The notes beneath the pieces are model-generated. The model saw only the letters and a list, made by a program, of their open reading frames with translations, was not told the DNA's origin and searched no databases. The translations under genes were made by a program, and so were the position numbers. DNA of 64,000 bases. Origin: Sphingobacterium sp. UBA4616. GTDB lineage: Bacteria; Bacteroidota; Bacteroidia; Sphingobacteriales; Sphingobacteriaceae. The stretch is taken from positions 232,980 to 296,979 of the forward strand of contig DGIS01000013.1 of assembly GCA_002386525.1 (NCBI GenBank), in the 5' to 3' direction. Shown in pieces: positions 16,355 through 26,192 of the stretch. The first letter of the stretch is position 1. Every line of letters begins with the position of its first letter.

Positions 16355-18478
16355 ATGAATAAAACTTTTGAGCATATTTCCCACGCTTTCGAAGCGCCTT
16401 TACAAAATCCTGTACTTATATTTTCTCTGGTACTTTTTATTATACTTTTATCACCTATTGTACTACGCCCAATTAAGGTTCCGGGTATTATAGGATTGAT
16501 TATATCGGGTGTGATTATTGGTCCGCATGGGTTAAATTGGCTGGAGAAAAATTCGGCTATTACACTATTTTCAACAATAGGTCTTCTCTATATCATGTTT
16601 ATCGCCGGCCTCGAGTTAGATATGAATGAATTTAAAAAGACCAAGAACAAAAGTCTGCTTTTTGGCTTCCTGACATTCATTGTTCCGATCAGCATTGGCT
16701 ATCCGGTTTGTCACTTATTACTCGGATATGGTGTATTGCCAAGCTTATTGATTTCGAGTATGTTCGCTACCCACACATTGGTTTCCTATCCCATTGTAAA
16801 CAGTTATGGTATTTCGAAAATGGAAGCTGTTGCCATTACGATCGGTGGAACAATCCTGACGGATACGGCTGTGTTAATTATACTTGCTGTTATTACGGGA
16901 GTGTCTCAGGGCAATATTGGAAATGAGTTTTGGATAACGCTGGCAATTTCTTTCGCCATCTTCCTTTTTATCATGTTTGGTGTTATTCCACGAATTGCAA
17001 AATGGTTTTTCGAACGTCTGGGGAGTGAAAAGACCTCCAATTATATTTTTGTTCTTTCTGTGGTGTTTTTTGCTGCTTTTTTAGCCGAAATTGCCGGTCT
17101 AGAGCCTATTATTGGAGCATTCGTGGCAGGTTTGGCCCTGAACAAACTGATTCCTCATTCCTCCGCTTTGATGAATCGGATTGAGTTTATTGGGAATGCA
17201 ATTTTCATTCCGTTTTTCTTGATATCGGTAGGGATGATTGTCGATGTGAGTGTGATTCTGAAAGGTCCACAAGCGCTTATAATCGCGGGGACGCTCACCG
17301 TTGTGGCGATCGTCGGAAAATATGTGGCGGCCTGGTTGACACAGATTGTTTTCAAGTATAGCCGTGGTCAGCGCAATCTAATATTTGGGTTGAGTAGTGC
17401 GCATGCTGCGGCAACATTGGCTGTAATCATGGTTGGCCATAAGAATGGAATTATCGATGAAAACGTACTTAATGGAACGATCTTGTTGATTTTGGTTACC
17501 TGCATTGTCGCAACTGTGGTTACGGGGAATGCTTCACGTAAAGTGGTGATGGACGGAGAACAGGATGAAGAACATACGGATGTAGTGAAGGAAAAAGACG
17601 AAAACATTCTCATATCAATCGCTAATATGGATAATATGGAACCTATTCTTGATTTTTCAACCTACATTAAGAGTAAGAAGTGTTCGTATCCCGTCAGTAT
17701 TGTTTCTGTTGTGAAAGATAACGAACAGGCACAATTGAACATGTCAAAGGCACGGAAAAATCTGGATAACATGGTGCGTTATGCCTCTGGCAGTGAGACA
17801 AGTGTTAATATCAGTGCAACAATAGACTTGAATATTGCCAGCGGAGTGGCGAGGTCTGCTAAAGAAGTTTCTGCAAATTGTATTGTTTTGGGCTGGCCGA
17901 GTGCAGCCAATTTTATGGATAAGTTTGTGGGGGAGAAAACGGAAAGTATTTTAAATCGAACGTCAGCGAATGTGATGTTATGTCATTTTAAAAAACCCTT
18001 TATCTCCAACAAGTCCATTATCGTTTTTGCTCCGCCCATGTGTGAGGCCGAATTTGGTTTTGAGTACTGGCTGGAAAAGGTTGTCAAGCTTGCTCAGGAG
18101 TTATCTATTCCGATCACGTTTGTTGTCGATGAGCGCTCTGCTGCCGCCATTGAAGAATATCTTGTTGAGTTGAAAAATTCTGTTCCTGTTACTTTTAGAC
18201 ATTACAATGCCTGGGACAATTTGCAGGGGCTTAAAGCGTTTAAGGAAGAAGGGGCGATGTTCATTTTCGTTTCTGCCAGAAATGGTGAAGTTTCTTATCG
18301 CGATTCATTGGATGGTGTAGCAAAGAAATTAGATCGGATTTATGCAAACGAAAATCTTGTTTTAGTGTTCCCTAGTAGGATTGAAAATGCACACATCGAT
18401 GAGTATGAAGATGTAGAAGCTGCTCCAATCTTTAGAAAGATTAGCAAAGAAATCGGAAATATGTTTAATAAGGGATAG
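16355..18478 (+). CDS. CPA2-family cation:proton antiporter with C-terminal cytoplasmic domain
   Basis: A 707-residue protein. Residues ~15-395 form about twelve transmembrane helices of the Na+/H+ exchanger (KefB/CPA2) type, with [17 protein letters not shown] near residue 250 matching the ion-binding helix pattern. Residues ~400-707 form a soluble domain; VVLGWPS and the repeated alpha/beta layout suggest universal-stress-protein-like folds rather than a TrkA-N domain. It probably exchanges Na+ or K+ for H+. It is followed 26 nt later by isocitrate dehydrogenase; they may share a transcript. Confidence 0.88.
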   Translation: MNKTFEHISHAFEAPLQNPVLIFSLVLFIILLSPIVLRPIKVPGIIGLIISGVIIGPHGLNWLEKNSAITLFSTIGLLYIMFIAGLELDMNEFKKTKNKSLLFGFLTFIVPISIGYPVCHLLLGYGVLPSLLISSMFATHTLVSYPIVNSYGISKMEAVAITIGGTILTDTAVLIILAVITGVSQGNIGNEFWITLAISFAIFLFIMFGVIPRIAKWFFERLGSEKTSNYIFVLSVVFFAAFLAEIAGLEPIIGAFVAGLALNKLIPHSSALMNRIEFIGNAIFIPFFLISVGMIVDVSVILKGPQALIIAGTLTVVAIVGKYVAAWLTQIVFKYSRGQRNLIFGLSSAHAAATLAVIMVGHKNGIIDENVLNGTILLILVTCIVATVVTGNASRKVVMDGEQDEEHTDVVKEKDENILISIANMDNMEPILDFSTYIKSKKCSYPVSIVSVVKDNEQAQLNMSKARKNLDNMVRYASGSETSVNISATIDLNIASGVARSAKEVSANCIVLGWPSAANFMDKFVGEKTESILNRTSANVMLCHFKKPFISNKSIIVFAPPMCEAEFGFEYWLEKVVKLAQELSIPITFVVDERSAAAIEEYLVELKNSVPVTFRHYNAWDNLQGLKAFKEEGAMFIFVSARNGEVSYRDSLDGVAKKLDRIYANENLVLVFPSRIENAHIDEYEDVEAAPIFRKISKEIGNMFNKG

Positions 18479-18504
18479 TAATTTGTCCGTTAAAATTGAA
18501 GGTT

Positions 18505-19767
18505 ATGTCAAATAAGATTACAATGTCAAGCGAAGGCGTCTTACAGGTGCCAGATTTCCCAACAATTCCTTTTATTATCGGTGACGGTATAGGTCCTGAC
18601 CTTTGGCATGCGGCCGTTCGTGTGTTTGATAAGGCGGTAGAAAAAGGGTATGGTGGACAGCGTAAAATAACATGGAAAGAGGTGTTGGCAGGCGAGAAGG
18701 CCTTCAAAGAAACGGGTGAATGGCTGCCAAGAGAAACGTTGAATATATTGAAAGAATATCTGGTTGGCATCAAAGGGCCGCTAACAACACCTGTTGGGGG
18801 AGGTATTCGTTCGTTAAATGTTGCATTGCGTAAGGATCTGGATCTGTATGTTTGTCAGCGTCCTACCAAATGGTTTAAAGGAGTTCCTTCGCCTGTTAAA
18901 CATCCGGAATATGTGGATATGGTTATCTTTCGGGAAAATACGGAGGATATTTATGCGGGAATAGAATTTCAGGCGGGTACAGCTGAAGCCAATAAACTTC
19001 AAGATTTTTTGCACGATGAGCTTGATATCGACTATGGCTTTTCGGCGACTACAGGAGTCGGAGTTAAATTAGTCTCTGAGGAAGGTTCTAAGCGATTGGT
19101 TCGCGCTGCTATAGCACACGCTATTGATCACAGTTTACCTTCCGTGACGATCGTTCACAAAGGAAACATCATGAAATTTACCGAAGGGGCGTTTAAGTTA
19201 TGGGGCTATGAGGTTGCTGAGAAGGAATTTGCCGATCATACGTATACCTGGGGGCAATGGGAGCGCACAAAAGCTGATAAGGGTGAGGAGGCTGCCAATC
19301 AAGAGCAGAAAGATGCGCTGGGATCGGGGAAAATTTTAATTAAAGATATTATCGCAGATAATTTTTTACAGCAAATTCTGCTCAATCCACGTGATTTTTC
19401 GGTGGTCGCTACATTAAATCTGAATGGTGATTATATTTCAGATGCTTTGGCGGCAATGGTTGGGGGGATAGGTATAGCACCCGGGGCGAATATTAATTTT
19501 AAAACTGGGCATGCCGTTTTTGAAGCAACCCATGGTACTGCGCCAAGATTTGCCAATACCGATACCATGAACCCCTCTTCTGTGATTTTGAGCGGTGTCA
19601 TGTTATTTCAATACCTGGGCTGGAACGAGGCAGCGGACGCAATTGTAAAGGCTTTGGGTGAGACAATAATAGCCAAGACGGTGACGATAGATTTTTATAA
19701 TTTGATGGACGATGCTACGTTAGTCAAAACAAGTGAATTTGCGGATCGGATGATTGAAAAAATATAA
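18505..19767 (+). CDS. icd: Isocitrate dehydrogenase (NADP type)
   Basis: About 420 residues; oxidatively decarboxylates isocitrate to 2-oxoglutarate. The family blocks are [32 protein letters not shown] (substrate loop), [32 protein letters not shown], and [13 protein letters not shown] before the cofactor site. Length fits the E. coli Icd type. The start is uncertain: TTG at 18496, ATG at 18505 (chosen) or ATG at 18523; all precede the conserved core. Together with mqo it represents the TCA cycle in this window. It ends in a strong terminator. Confidence 0.95.
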   Translation: MSNKITMSSEGVLQVPDFPTIPFIIGDGIGPDLWHAAVRVFDKAVEKGYGGQRKITWKEVLAGEKAFKETGEWLPRETLNILKEYLVGIKGPLTTPVGGGIRSLNVALRKDLDLYVCQRPTKWFKGVPSPVKHPEYVDMVIFRENTEDIYAGIEFQAGTAEANKLQDFLHDELDIDYGFSATTGVGVKLVSEEGSKRLVRAAIAHAIDHSLPSVTIVHKGNIMKFTEGAFKLWGYEVAEKEFADHTYTWGQWERTKADKGEEAANQEQKDALGSGKILIKDIIADNFLQQILLNPRDFSVVATLNLNGDYISDALAAMVGGIGIAPGANINFKTGHAVFEATHGTAPRFANTDTMNPSSVILSGVMLFQYLGWNEAADAIVKALGETIIAKTVTIDFYNLMDDATLVKTSEFADRMIEKI

Positions 19768-19789
19768 GCATTTTATTTTTCGAGATATT

Positions 19790-19822
19790 AAGCAGAAATT
19801 AGAATAAAATTTCTGCTTTTTT
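19790..19822 (+). terminator. Terminator of icd, abutting the next start codon
   Basis: Arms 19790-19800 and 19808-19818 form a perfect 11-bp stem followed by Ts to 19822. The next candidate gene begins with ATG at 19823, directly after the T run. Confidence 0.85.
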
Positions 19823-20080
19823 ATGGATTATAATCAACTGCCGGTTTTTGTAAGGGAATCGAATATTTTTACTGAAAGTGATAAAATTAAGTTAGCTCAG
19901 ATCGAACGTTTACCGACGCCTCAGGAGGTAGATGAGATTACGAGCCTCCCCGAAATTTACGAATTGTTAAATGCCTTTATTGGCGATCAATCCGCCCGTA
20001 ATACTCATCTGCAGTTAAAAGCAAAGGAGTATTTGCAAGAGAATCAGTTAGATATGGCCTGGCGTGTACTGCTTATCTGA
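19823..20080 (+). CDS. Small hypothetical protein
   Basis: An 85-residue predicted protein, mostly alpha-helical and acidic in the middle, with no signal peptide, membrane helix or motif I recognise. Composition looks protein-like (LPTPQEVDEI, EIYELLNAFIG, AKEYLQENQLDMAWRVLL). The ATG lies immediately after the icd terminator, so expression would need read-through from icd or an internal promoter. Probably real, but weakly supported. Confidence 0.5.
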   Translation: MDYNQLPVFVRESNIFTESDKIKLAQIERLPTPQEVDEITSLPEIYELLNAFIGDQSARNTHLQLKAKEYLQENQLDMAWRVLLI

Positions 20081-20170
20081 TGTTTTTTGCATTAAATTTG
20101 GTATTTTTTGTGCGATCTTTTTATTGAAATCATTTGTAATTTTTTAAATTTTCAATAAAAAAACAGATTA

Positions 20171-20202
20171 GTTGAAAAATATATAATTTTATTTTAACTT
20201 TG
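20171..20202 (+). promoter_or_regulatory. Promoter of serC
   Basis: GTTG at 20171-20174, 20 bases, then TAACTTTG at 20195-20202. The ~60-nt leader contains an inverted repeat GATTGCTT/AAGCAATC (20218-20225 and 20242-20249) that could form a small hairpin. Confidence 0.7.
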
Positions 20203-20267
20203 GTTTTTAAAACAACAGATTGCTTAGCTAGGGTTAAACAAAAGCAATCAAACAAACTATAACATCA

Positions 20268-21338
20268 ATGAAACATAATTTTGGAGCAGGTCCATGTATT
20301 CTGCCAAAGGAAGTATTTCAACAAGCCTCAGAAGCTGTAATTGATTTTAACAACACCGGTTTGTCAATTTTAGAGATCTCTCACCGTTCCAAAGAGTTTG
20401 AAGCAGTGATAGATGAAGCGACACAATTAGTAAGAGAGTTATTGGCAGTACCGCAGGGATATTCGATTCTTTTCCTTCAAGGCGGGGCTAGTTTGCAATT
20501 TGCGATGGCACCTTTGAATCTTTTACCTGAAGGAGGTAAAGCCGCATATTTGGATACTGGTGTGTGGGCGACAAAAGCATTAAAAGAAGCCAAAAAATTT
20601 GGTACAGTAGATGTTGTCGCTTCGTCCATCGATAAAAATTATTCCTACATTCCTAAAGGATATGTTATTCCTTCGGATGCAGCATATTTCCACTATACGG
20701 CCAATAATACTATTTATGGGACGGAAGTCTTTGAAAAGCCCGCCACGACGTTACCCGTGGTTGTGGATATGTCTTCAGATATTTTCTCACGGGAAATCAA
20801 CGTTGCAGACTACGATTTGATCTATGCAGGAGCGCAAAAAAATATGGGGCCTGCTGGCGTTACGCTTGTTATTGTCAAAGATGATATGCTGGGTAAGTCA
20901 GGACGCGTTCTTCCATCGATGTTGGATTATCAATTGCAGATAGCTGGTGGTTCAATGTATAATACACCGCCTGTATACTCCATCTTTGTTTCGATGTTGA
21001 ACCTACGCTGGTTAAAAGCAAAAGGTGGTGTTCCTGTATTGGAACAAGAAAATATTATAAAAGCACGTGCTTTATACGATGAAATTGATCGTAATCCATT
21101 ATTTAAAGGCACTGCTGCTGTAGAAGACCGCTCTCGTATGAATGTGACGTTTGTAATGGATACACCAGAGCTGGAAGCTGAATTTTTGGCTTTGGCAAAA
21201 GAACGCAATTTGATTGGAATCAAAGGTCACCGTTCGGTCGGTGGATTTAGAGCTTCCATCTACAATGCGTTACCACTAAGTAGTGTAAACGCACTGATTG
21301 ATGCGATGAAGGAATTTGAAGACACCCATACTGCCTAA
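20268..21338 (+). CDS. serC: Phosphoserine aminotransferase
   Basis: A 356-residue class V PLP aminotransferase that converts 3-phosphohydroxypyruvate and glutamate to phosphoserine in serine synthesis; the same enzyme can act in pyridoxal phosphate synthesis. It opens [13 protein letters not shown], as SerC does. The PLP lysine lies in [12 protein letters not shown] near residue 190, and [18 protein letters not shown] is the C-terminal substrate-binding block. It is followed by serA 143 bases downstream, forming a serine module. Confidence 0.97.
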   Translation: MKHNFGAGPCILPKEVFQQASEAVIDFNNTGLSILEISHRSKEFEAVIDEATQLVRELLAVPQGYSILFLQGGASLQFAMAPLNLLPEGGKAAYLDTGVWATKALKEAKKFGTVDVVASSIDKNYSYIPKGYVIPSDAAYFHYTANNTIYGTEVFEKPATTLPVVVDMSSDIFSREINVADYDLIYAGAQKNMGPAGVTLVIVKDDMLGKSGRVLPSMLDYQLQIAGGSMYNTPPVYSIFVSMLNLRWLKAKGGVPVLEQENIIKARALYDEIDRNPLFKGTAAVEDRSRMNVTFVMDTPELEAEFLALAKERNLIGIKGHRSVGGFRASIYNALPLSSVNALIDAMKEFEDTHTA

Positions 21339-21481
21339 AGCTGTATGCATGTTGCTGAAGTTTAAATAGTGGCAAATAAACCATTAGTTTAGATGAAGAA
21401 TTAACGAGGTCAAATCTTTTCACATGATAGGTCTTCGGATAAGTTGAATGTTACTGATACTTTTAAAAACGATTTATAAAG

Positions 21482-22429
21482 ATGAAAATATTAGCAAATG
21501 ACGGTATCGATCCACTAGGAAAAAAAATGTTGGAGGATGCTGGTCATACGGTAGATACCAATCATATCCCACAGGAGGAGCTTGCAGCAAGGCTACCTGC
21601 CTATGATGCAATCACGGTGCGTAGCGCAACCAAAGTTCGCCAAGCCCTGATTGATGGCTGCCCCAATTTGAAAGTGATTGGTCGTGGTGGGGTAGGTATG
21701 GATAATATTGATGTAGACTATGCCCGTTCAAAAGGGATTGCGGTTGTCAATACACCGGCGGCATCTTCATTATCGGTTGCTGAGCTGGTTTTTGCCCACT
21801 TATTGAATGGTGTACGTTTTTTATACGATGCCAACAGGAAAATGCCTGTTGAAGGCAATACAAAATTTGGTGCACTCAAAAAGGCGTACGGTGCTGGAAC
21901 GGAGCTACGTGGCAAGACGATCGGTATTGTTGGTTTTGGCCGTATCGGTCGCGAAGTGGCTAAAATCGCTATTGGTTTGGGTATGGATGTTGTTTACACG
22001 GATTTATTCGAGGGACCAAAAGCGTTGACGGTAACACTTTCAGGTGGTATACACGTGGAGGTTCCGATTAAACAGGTTGACATGGAAAGCCTGTTGAAAG
22101 TTTCTGACTTCATCTCTTTGCATGTTCCATTCTTGGATAAACCGGCTATCGGAGCTGCTGAGTTCCCATTGTTGAAAGATGGTGTTGGCTTGGTCAATGC
22201 CTCAAGAGGTGGTGTTATTGATGAGTTGGAATTGGTCAAAGCATTGGATTCGGGTAAAGTTGCCTTTGCAGGTTTAGACGTGTTCGACAATGAGCCGACT
22301 CCACGCGAGGAAATCTTAACGCACCCAAAAATTTCATTGACGCCACATATCGGGGCGGCAACCAATGAAGCGCAAGAACGGATCGGCGAAGAATTGGCCG
22401 GCCTGTTGATCGAAAACTTGAAGAAGTAA
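21482..22429 (+). CDS. serA: D-3-phosphoglycerate dehydrogenase, short form without ACT domain
   Basis: A 315-residue D-2-hydroxyacid dehydrogenase catalysing the first step of serine synthesis. The Rossmann NAD-binding loop GFGRIGREVAKIA is near residue 150. The catalytic Arg is in NASRGGVIDE, the Glu in DVFDNEPTP, and the His in LTPHIGAATNEAQ. It stops where the catalytic core ends, with no C-terminal ACT domain, so serine feedback through ACT is absent. The position after serC supports the SerA assignment over other 2-hydroxyacid dehydrogenases. Confidence 0.9.
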   Translation: MKILANDGIDPLGKKMLEDAGHTVDTNHIPQEELAARLPAYDAITVRSATKVRQALIDGCPNLKVIGRGGVGMDNIDVDYARSKGIAVVNTPAASSLSVAELVFAHLLNGVRFLYDANRKMPVEGNTKFGALKKAYGAGTELRGKTIGIVGFGRIGREVAKIAIGLGMDVVYTDLFEGPKALTVTLSGGIHVEVPIKQVDMESLLKVSDFISLHVPFLDKPAIGAAEFPLLKDGVGLVNASRGGVIDELELVKALDSGKVAFAGLDVFDNEPTPREEILTHPKISLTPHIGAATNEAQERIGEELAGLLIENLKK

Positions 22430-22451
22430 TTCTTCCGCATAACACAAAGAT

Positions 22452-22494
22452 ATGCGGCACAAAACTTTCATGATTTTGTGCCGCATTTTTTTTA
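22452..22494 (+). terminator. Terminator of the serC-serA unit
   Basis: A perfect 13-bp stem (22452-22464 and 22474-22486) has a 9-nt loop and is followed by eight Ts. Confidence 0.95.
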
Positions 22495-22553
22495 ATATAA
22501 ATTCATGAATTGCCTATATTGGCACACAGAAATTTAATAATTGTAACTTCAGT

Positions 22554-23867
22554 ATGAAAGTTTTAAAATTTGGTGGTACTTCCGTGGGGAGTGCAGCACG
22601 TATCAAAGGGTTGTTGGATATTGTAAACCCTGCTGAACGTCAGATCGTCGTGTTGTCCGCAGTTGCTGGAACGACAAATGCTTTGGTCGAAATAAGTCAA
22701 GCTTACACAGCAGGTAAGAAGGACGAAGCTAAAGATTTGGTCAAGAAGCATAAGGATAAGTACGAAGACCTTATTAAAGAACTTTTCAGCACTGAACAAG
22801 GATATAAAAATGGTAAAGAATTGATCGATTACCATTTTAATCTGATTTCTACCCTAGCCAATGAATTATTTACATCAATCGAAGAGAAAGTGATCTTGGC
22901 TCAAGGCGAGTTGATGTCTACTGCCTTATGGCATTTCTACCTCAATGAAATCGGTATTAAATCCGTGTTGCTGCCGGCCTTGGATTTTATGAAAATCGAC
23001 GAGGACAATGAGCCTATGGTCGAGTATATTGGTGAAAAGCTGAGCCACATCCTGGCGCAAAGCCCAGCGAATACGTTATTTATCACACAGGGTTTTATTT
23101 GTAGAAACTCGTTCGGCGAAATCGATAATTTGCGCCGTGGTGGGTCGGATTATACCGCATCTTTGATCGGCGCTGCAATCCGTGCTGATGAGGTTCAGAT
23201 CTGGACAGATATCGATGGTATGCACAACAATGATCCACGTGTCGTGAAAGGTACAACACCGATTGCACACCTGAGCTTTGATGAAGCTGCCGAGCTGGCT
23301 TATTTCGGTGCTAAGATTTTACACCCGCAATCGGTATTTCCTGCACAGAAATATAATGTTCCTGTCCGGTTGTTGAATACCATGGAACCGAATGCCAAGG
23401 GTACATTGATCAGTAAAGACGGTGCTCAAAAAGGTTGTATCCGTGCCATTGCCGCGAAGGATGGTATCACGGCAATCCATATCCATTCCTCGAGAATGCT
23501 CCTTGCTTATGGCTTTTTACGTCGCGTATTTGAAATATTCGAGCGTTACAAAACGCCAATCGATATGATTACGACTTCGGAAGTAGCCGTATCGTTGACC
23601 ATAGACGATACCACAAACTTGACTGATATTATTAAAGAGGTGGAAGATTTTGGCTCTGTCACCGTGGATGGCGATCAGACCATTGTTTGTGTTGTCGGAG
23701 ATTTTGGATTGAATAGCCACGGATATGCTGCTCGTGTACTGGATGCTGTTAAACACCTGCCTGTCCGTATGATTTCCTATGGGGGTTCAGACTTTAACGT
23801 GTCGATTCTATTGAATTCAGATCATAAAACTGAAGCATTACGTTCACTGCACAATCGTTTATTTTAA
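22554..23867 (+). CDS. lysC: Aspartokinase
   Basis: A 437-residue monofunctional aspartate kinase, which phosphorylates aspartate at the entry to the lysine/threonine/methionine pathway. It begins MKVLKFGGTSVG, the kinase signature. The RRGGSDYTASLIGAAI and WTDIDGMHNNDPRVV substrate and nucleotide sites lie near residues 195-225, with two ACT-type regulatory repeats in the last ~140 residues. It is followed 13 bases later by lysA, a lysine synthesis pair. ACT domains suggest allosteric feedback; no lysine riboswitch is visible upstream. Confidence 0.95.
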   Translation: MKVLKFGGTSVGSAARIKGLLDIVNPAERQIVVLSAVAGTTNALVEISQAYTAGKKDEAKDLVKKHKDKYEDLIKELFSTEQGYKNGKELIDYHFNLISTLANELFTSIEEKVILAQGELMSTALWHFYLNEIGIKSVLLPALDFMKIDEDNEPMVEYIGEKLSHILAQSPANTLFITQGFICRNSFGEIDNLRRGGSDYTASLIGAAIRADEVQIWTDIDGMHNNDPRVVKGTTPIAHLSFDEAAELAYFGAKILHPQSVFPAQKYNVPVRLLNTMEPNAKGTLISKDGAQKGCIRAIAAKDGITAIHIHSSRMLLAYGFLRRVFEIFERYKTPIDMITTSEVAVSLTIDDTTNLTDIIKEVEDFGSVTVDGDQTIVCVVGDFGLNSHGYAARVLDAVKHLPVRMISYGGSDFNVSILLNSDHKTEALRSLHNRLF

Positions 23868-23880
23868 GTTTAGGTTTTAT

Positions 23881-25041
23881 ATGATAAATACAGATATCGC
23901 GGCGAAATTTGCGGAGAACGAAACGCCGTTTTATTATTATGATCTGAATGTGTTGAACAAGACTTTGGAAGCTGCACATGTTGCATCCCACAAACGGGGA
24001 TTTCACGTTCACTATGCATTAAAAGCCAATTTTAATGATCAGTTATTGAAAGCCATCCAATCGGTCGGCTTTGGAGCGGATTGTGTGAGTGGCAACGAGG
24101 TAAAGAAAGCCATTGAATGTGGCTTTGATTCTAAAAAAATTACCTTTGCCGGCGTTGGTAAATCCGATAAGGAAATCAATTATGCACTCGATCAAAATAT
24201 CTTTGCATTTAATGTGGAATCTATCCAGGAGCTTGAAGTAATCAATGAACTTGCCTCCAACAAAGGTGTGAAGGCCAATGTTGCGTTGCGGATTAATCCT
24301 AACGTGGATGCGCACACCCATCATTATATTACCACGGGGCTTGATGAAAACAAATTTGGCGTACCCAATGCGGATTTGGAAAAATGTGCCGCAGTGCTTA
24401 AAAGATGCGAATTCATTGAATTGGTAGGCCTGCATTTCCATGTAGGTTCGCAGATTACGGATATGACGGTATTCAAAAGTCTATGTGTGAAGGTCAATGA
24501 ATGGAAAAACTGGTTTGAGGAACGTGGTACACAAATTCGTGTGTTGAATGTTGGCGGTGGACTGGGGATTGATTATAAAAATCCTGACGGAAATGCAATT
24601 CCTGATTTTGAAGCTTATTTTGATATTTTCGATCGCTTCCTGGAGCTTACGCCACAGCAGGAAGTGCATTTTGAGTTGGGGAGAGCTTTGGTCGCGCAGT
24701 GTGGAAGCCTCGTTAGCCGCGTGCTATATGTCAAAAACGGTGTAAAGAAAAACTTTTTGGTATTGGATGCGGGAATGACGGAATTAATGCGTCCGGCTTT
24801 GTATCAGGCTTATCATAAAATAGAGAATATCAGTGCCGCAAATACGGCTGAGCCTGTGAACTATGACGTTGTTGGACCGATCTGTGAATCGTCCGATTGC
24901 TTTGGTAAGGAAGTTCCACTTCCTATTTCAAAACGTGGTGACTTGATCGCCATTCGATCGGCTGGAGCATATGGAGAGGTGATGGCTTCGCGGTATAACT
25001 TACGGGAAGAAATTCGTTTTGTATATAACACGCAGTTATAA
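23881..25041 (+). CDS. lysA: Diaminopimelate decarboxylase
   Basis: A 386-residue fold-type III PLP enzyme that makes L-lysine from meso-diaminopimelate. The PLP lysine is in HVHYALKANFN near residue 49. The HVGSQI block, the glycine-rich phosphate loop NVGGGLGIDY and the CESSDCFGKE active-site cysteine segment are present. It is co-directional with lysC, only 13 bases after it, so an operon is likely. It ends in a terminator. Confidence 0.96.
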   Translation: MINTDIAAKFAENETPFYYYDLNVLNKTLEAAHVASHKRGFHVHYALKANFNDQLLKAIQSVGFGADCVSGNEVKKAIECGFDSKKITFAGVGKSDKEINYALDQNIFAFNVESIQELEVINELASNKGVKANVALRINPNVDAHTHHYITTGLDENKFGVPNADLEKCAAVLKRCEFIELVGLHFHVGSQITDMTVFKSLCVKVNEWKNWFEERGTQIRVLNVGGGLGIDYKNPDGNAIPDFEAYFDIFDRFLELTPQQEVHFELGRALVAQCGSLVSRVLYVKNGVKKNFLVLDAGMTELMRPALYQAYHKIENISAANTAEPVNYDVVGPICESSDCFGKEVPLPISKRGDLIAIRSAGAYGEVMASRYNLREEIRFVYNTQL

Positions 25042-25066
25042 ACTGCGGTAACAGAAAATTCATTTT

Positions 25067-25097
25067 AAAGCCAGTCCAAAATAAGGACTGGCTTTTT
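25067..25097 (+). terminator. Terminator of lysC-lysA
   Basis: AAAGCCAGTCC (25067-25077) pairs with GGACTGGCTTT (25085-25095) and is followed by Ts. Confidence 0.92.
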
Positions 25098-25177
25098 GGT
25101 GTCCATACTGTCGTGTGCGTGTGTGCAGCGTGCTATTTTGTTCATCATTTTATTGATTGTCTTTTGTATACTTGTTT

Positions 25178-25936
25178 ATGCTAATGACCATCGAATTTCC
25201 AGTAACGATTGATCTGTTTGGAAAAACATTTCTCCTACATCCTTTTATGGAAGGGCTGGGCATGTTTATTGGTATGCGCTATTATCAGTTGCTCAAATGG
25301 AAGGATCAAGAAAGCCTGGGGCATAGCAATTCACTTCTTATTGTCATCGCAGCAGGAGTAGGGGCGCTCATCGGATCACATCTTATCGGCTCCCTGGAGC
25401 GTCCGGACGAATTGCTTAGCGCGAGCAATATATGGGCCTATATCTGGGTAAATAATACCATTATAGGGGGCTTAGCCGGTGGTTTGATTGCAGTTGAACT
25501 GATGAAAAAGCTCATGGGGAAAAAAGAGAGCACGGGCGATCTGATGGTTTTCCCCCTGATTGTGGCCATCGCCATTGGTAGAGTTGGTTGCTTTTATACA
25601 GGAATCTTCGAACAAACCTATGGTCTGCCTACCGAATGCCCATTTGGGATGTATCTCGGTGACGCTTATAAACGTCATCCGGTGGCGCTGTATGAAATTG
25701 CATTTCTCCTTCTTTTATTTACAGCGCTCCAATGCTTTAAAACACGCTACAATTATCATAAAGGGGTATTATTTCAGCTTTTTATGCTCAGTTATTTTAG
25801 CTTTCGTTTTGTGTTGGATTTTATAAAACCGCGGGCGATTATTCTTTTTGGCCTCAGTACCATACAAATTACGTGCATCGTGGTGATAATTTATTATATT
25901 TATTTATTAAAAAGTGAACGTTTCATCAAAAAATAG
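25178..25936 (+). CDS. Divergent prolipoprotein diacylglyceryl transferase (Lgt)-like membrane protein
   Basis: About 252 residues with around seven membrane helices. It carries Lgt hallmarks: a GRVGCF motif (R135), matching the GRxGNF signature of Lgt with the Asn replaced by Cys, and RHPVALYE (H167), matching the HPxxLYE motif. Lgt moves diacylglycerol from phosphatidylglycerol to the lipobox cysteine. The divergent signature and the setting, 5 bases before a small membrane gene that leads into a radical SAM gene, suggest a specialised paralogue acting on a lipid or lipoprotein. I start at ATG 25178 (25184 is also possible); the TTG at 25157 is less likely. Family clear, exact reaction uncertain. 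Confidence 0.8.
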   Translation: MLMTIEFPVTIDLFGKTFLLHPFMEGLGMFIGMRYYQLLKWKDQESLGHSNSLLIVIAAGVGALIGSHLIGSLERPDELLSASNIWAYIWVNNTIIGGLAGGLIAVELMKKLMGKKESTGDLMVFPLIVAIAIGRVGCFYTGIFEQTYGLPTECPFGMYLGDAYKRHPVALYEIAFLLLLFTALQCFKTRYNYHKGVLFQLFMLSYFSFRFVLDFIKPRAIILFGLSTIQITCIVVIIYYIYLLKSERFIKK

Positions 25937-25941
25937 GAACT

Positions 25942-26181
25942 ATGTATTTGCTTGAAGGATCATTTGGGTCGGAAAGTACTGCAATGTTGGGACTGTTTCT
26001 ACTTACCATAGGGGCTATTGTGATCGGTATTGCGCTCTTGGTGATTATTATCGGTTCGATTATCAAAGCAGGCAATAAGGAGTCAAAATTCAATGTTAAC
26101 CCCTGGCTGAAAGTACTTTTGGGTGGAATTGGTGCGATGTTGGCAGGAGGACTTGCCTGTGGTCTGACTTTTATGAACTAG
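25942..26181 (+). CDS. Small two-helix membrane protein in the Lgt-like/radical SAM cluster
   Basis: A 79-residue protein with two hydrophobic helices (about residues 14-42 and 57-77) joined by a short basic loop with GNKESKFN. It has no recognisable domain. Spacing is tight: 5 bases after the Lgt-like gene and 11 before the radical SAM gene, so it is almost certainly translated from the same mRNA. It may be a membrane anchor or accessory subunit; that is inference. Confidence 0.75.
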   Translation: MYLLEGSFGSESTAMLGLFLLTIGAIVIGIALLVIIIGSIIKAGNKESKFNVNPWLKVLLGGIGAMLAGGLACGLTFMN

Positions 26182-26192
26182 AAATTGTCTTT

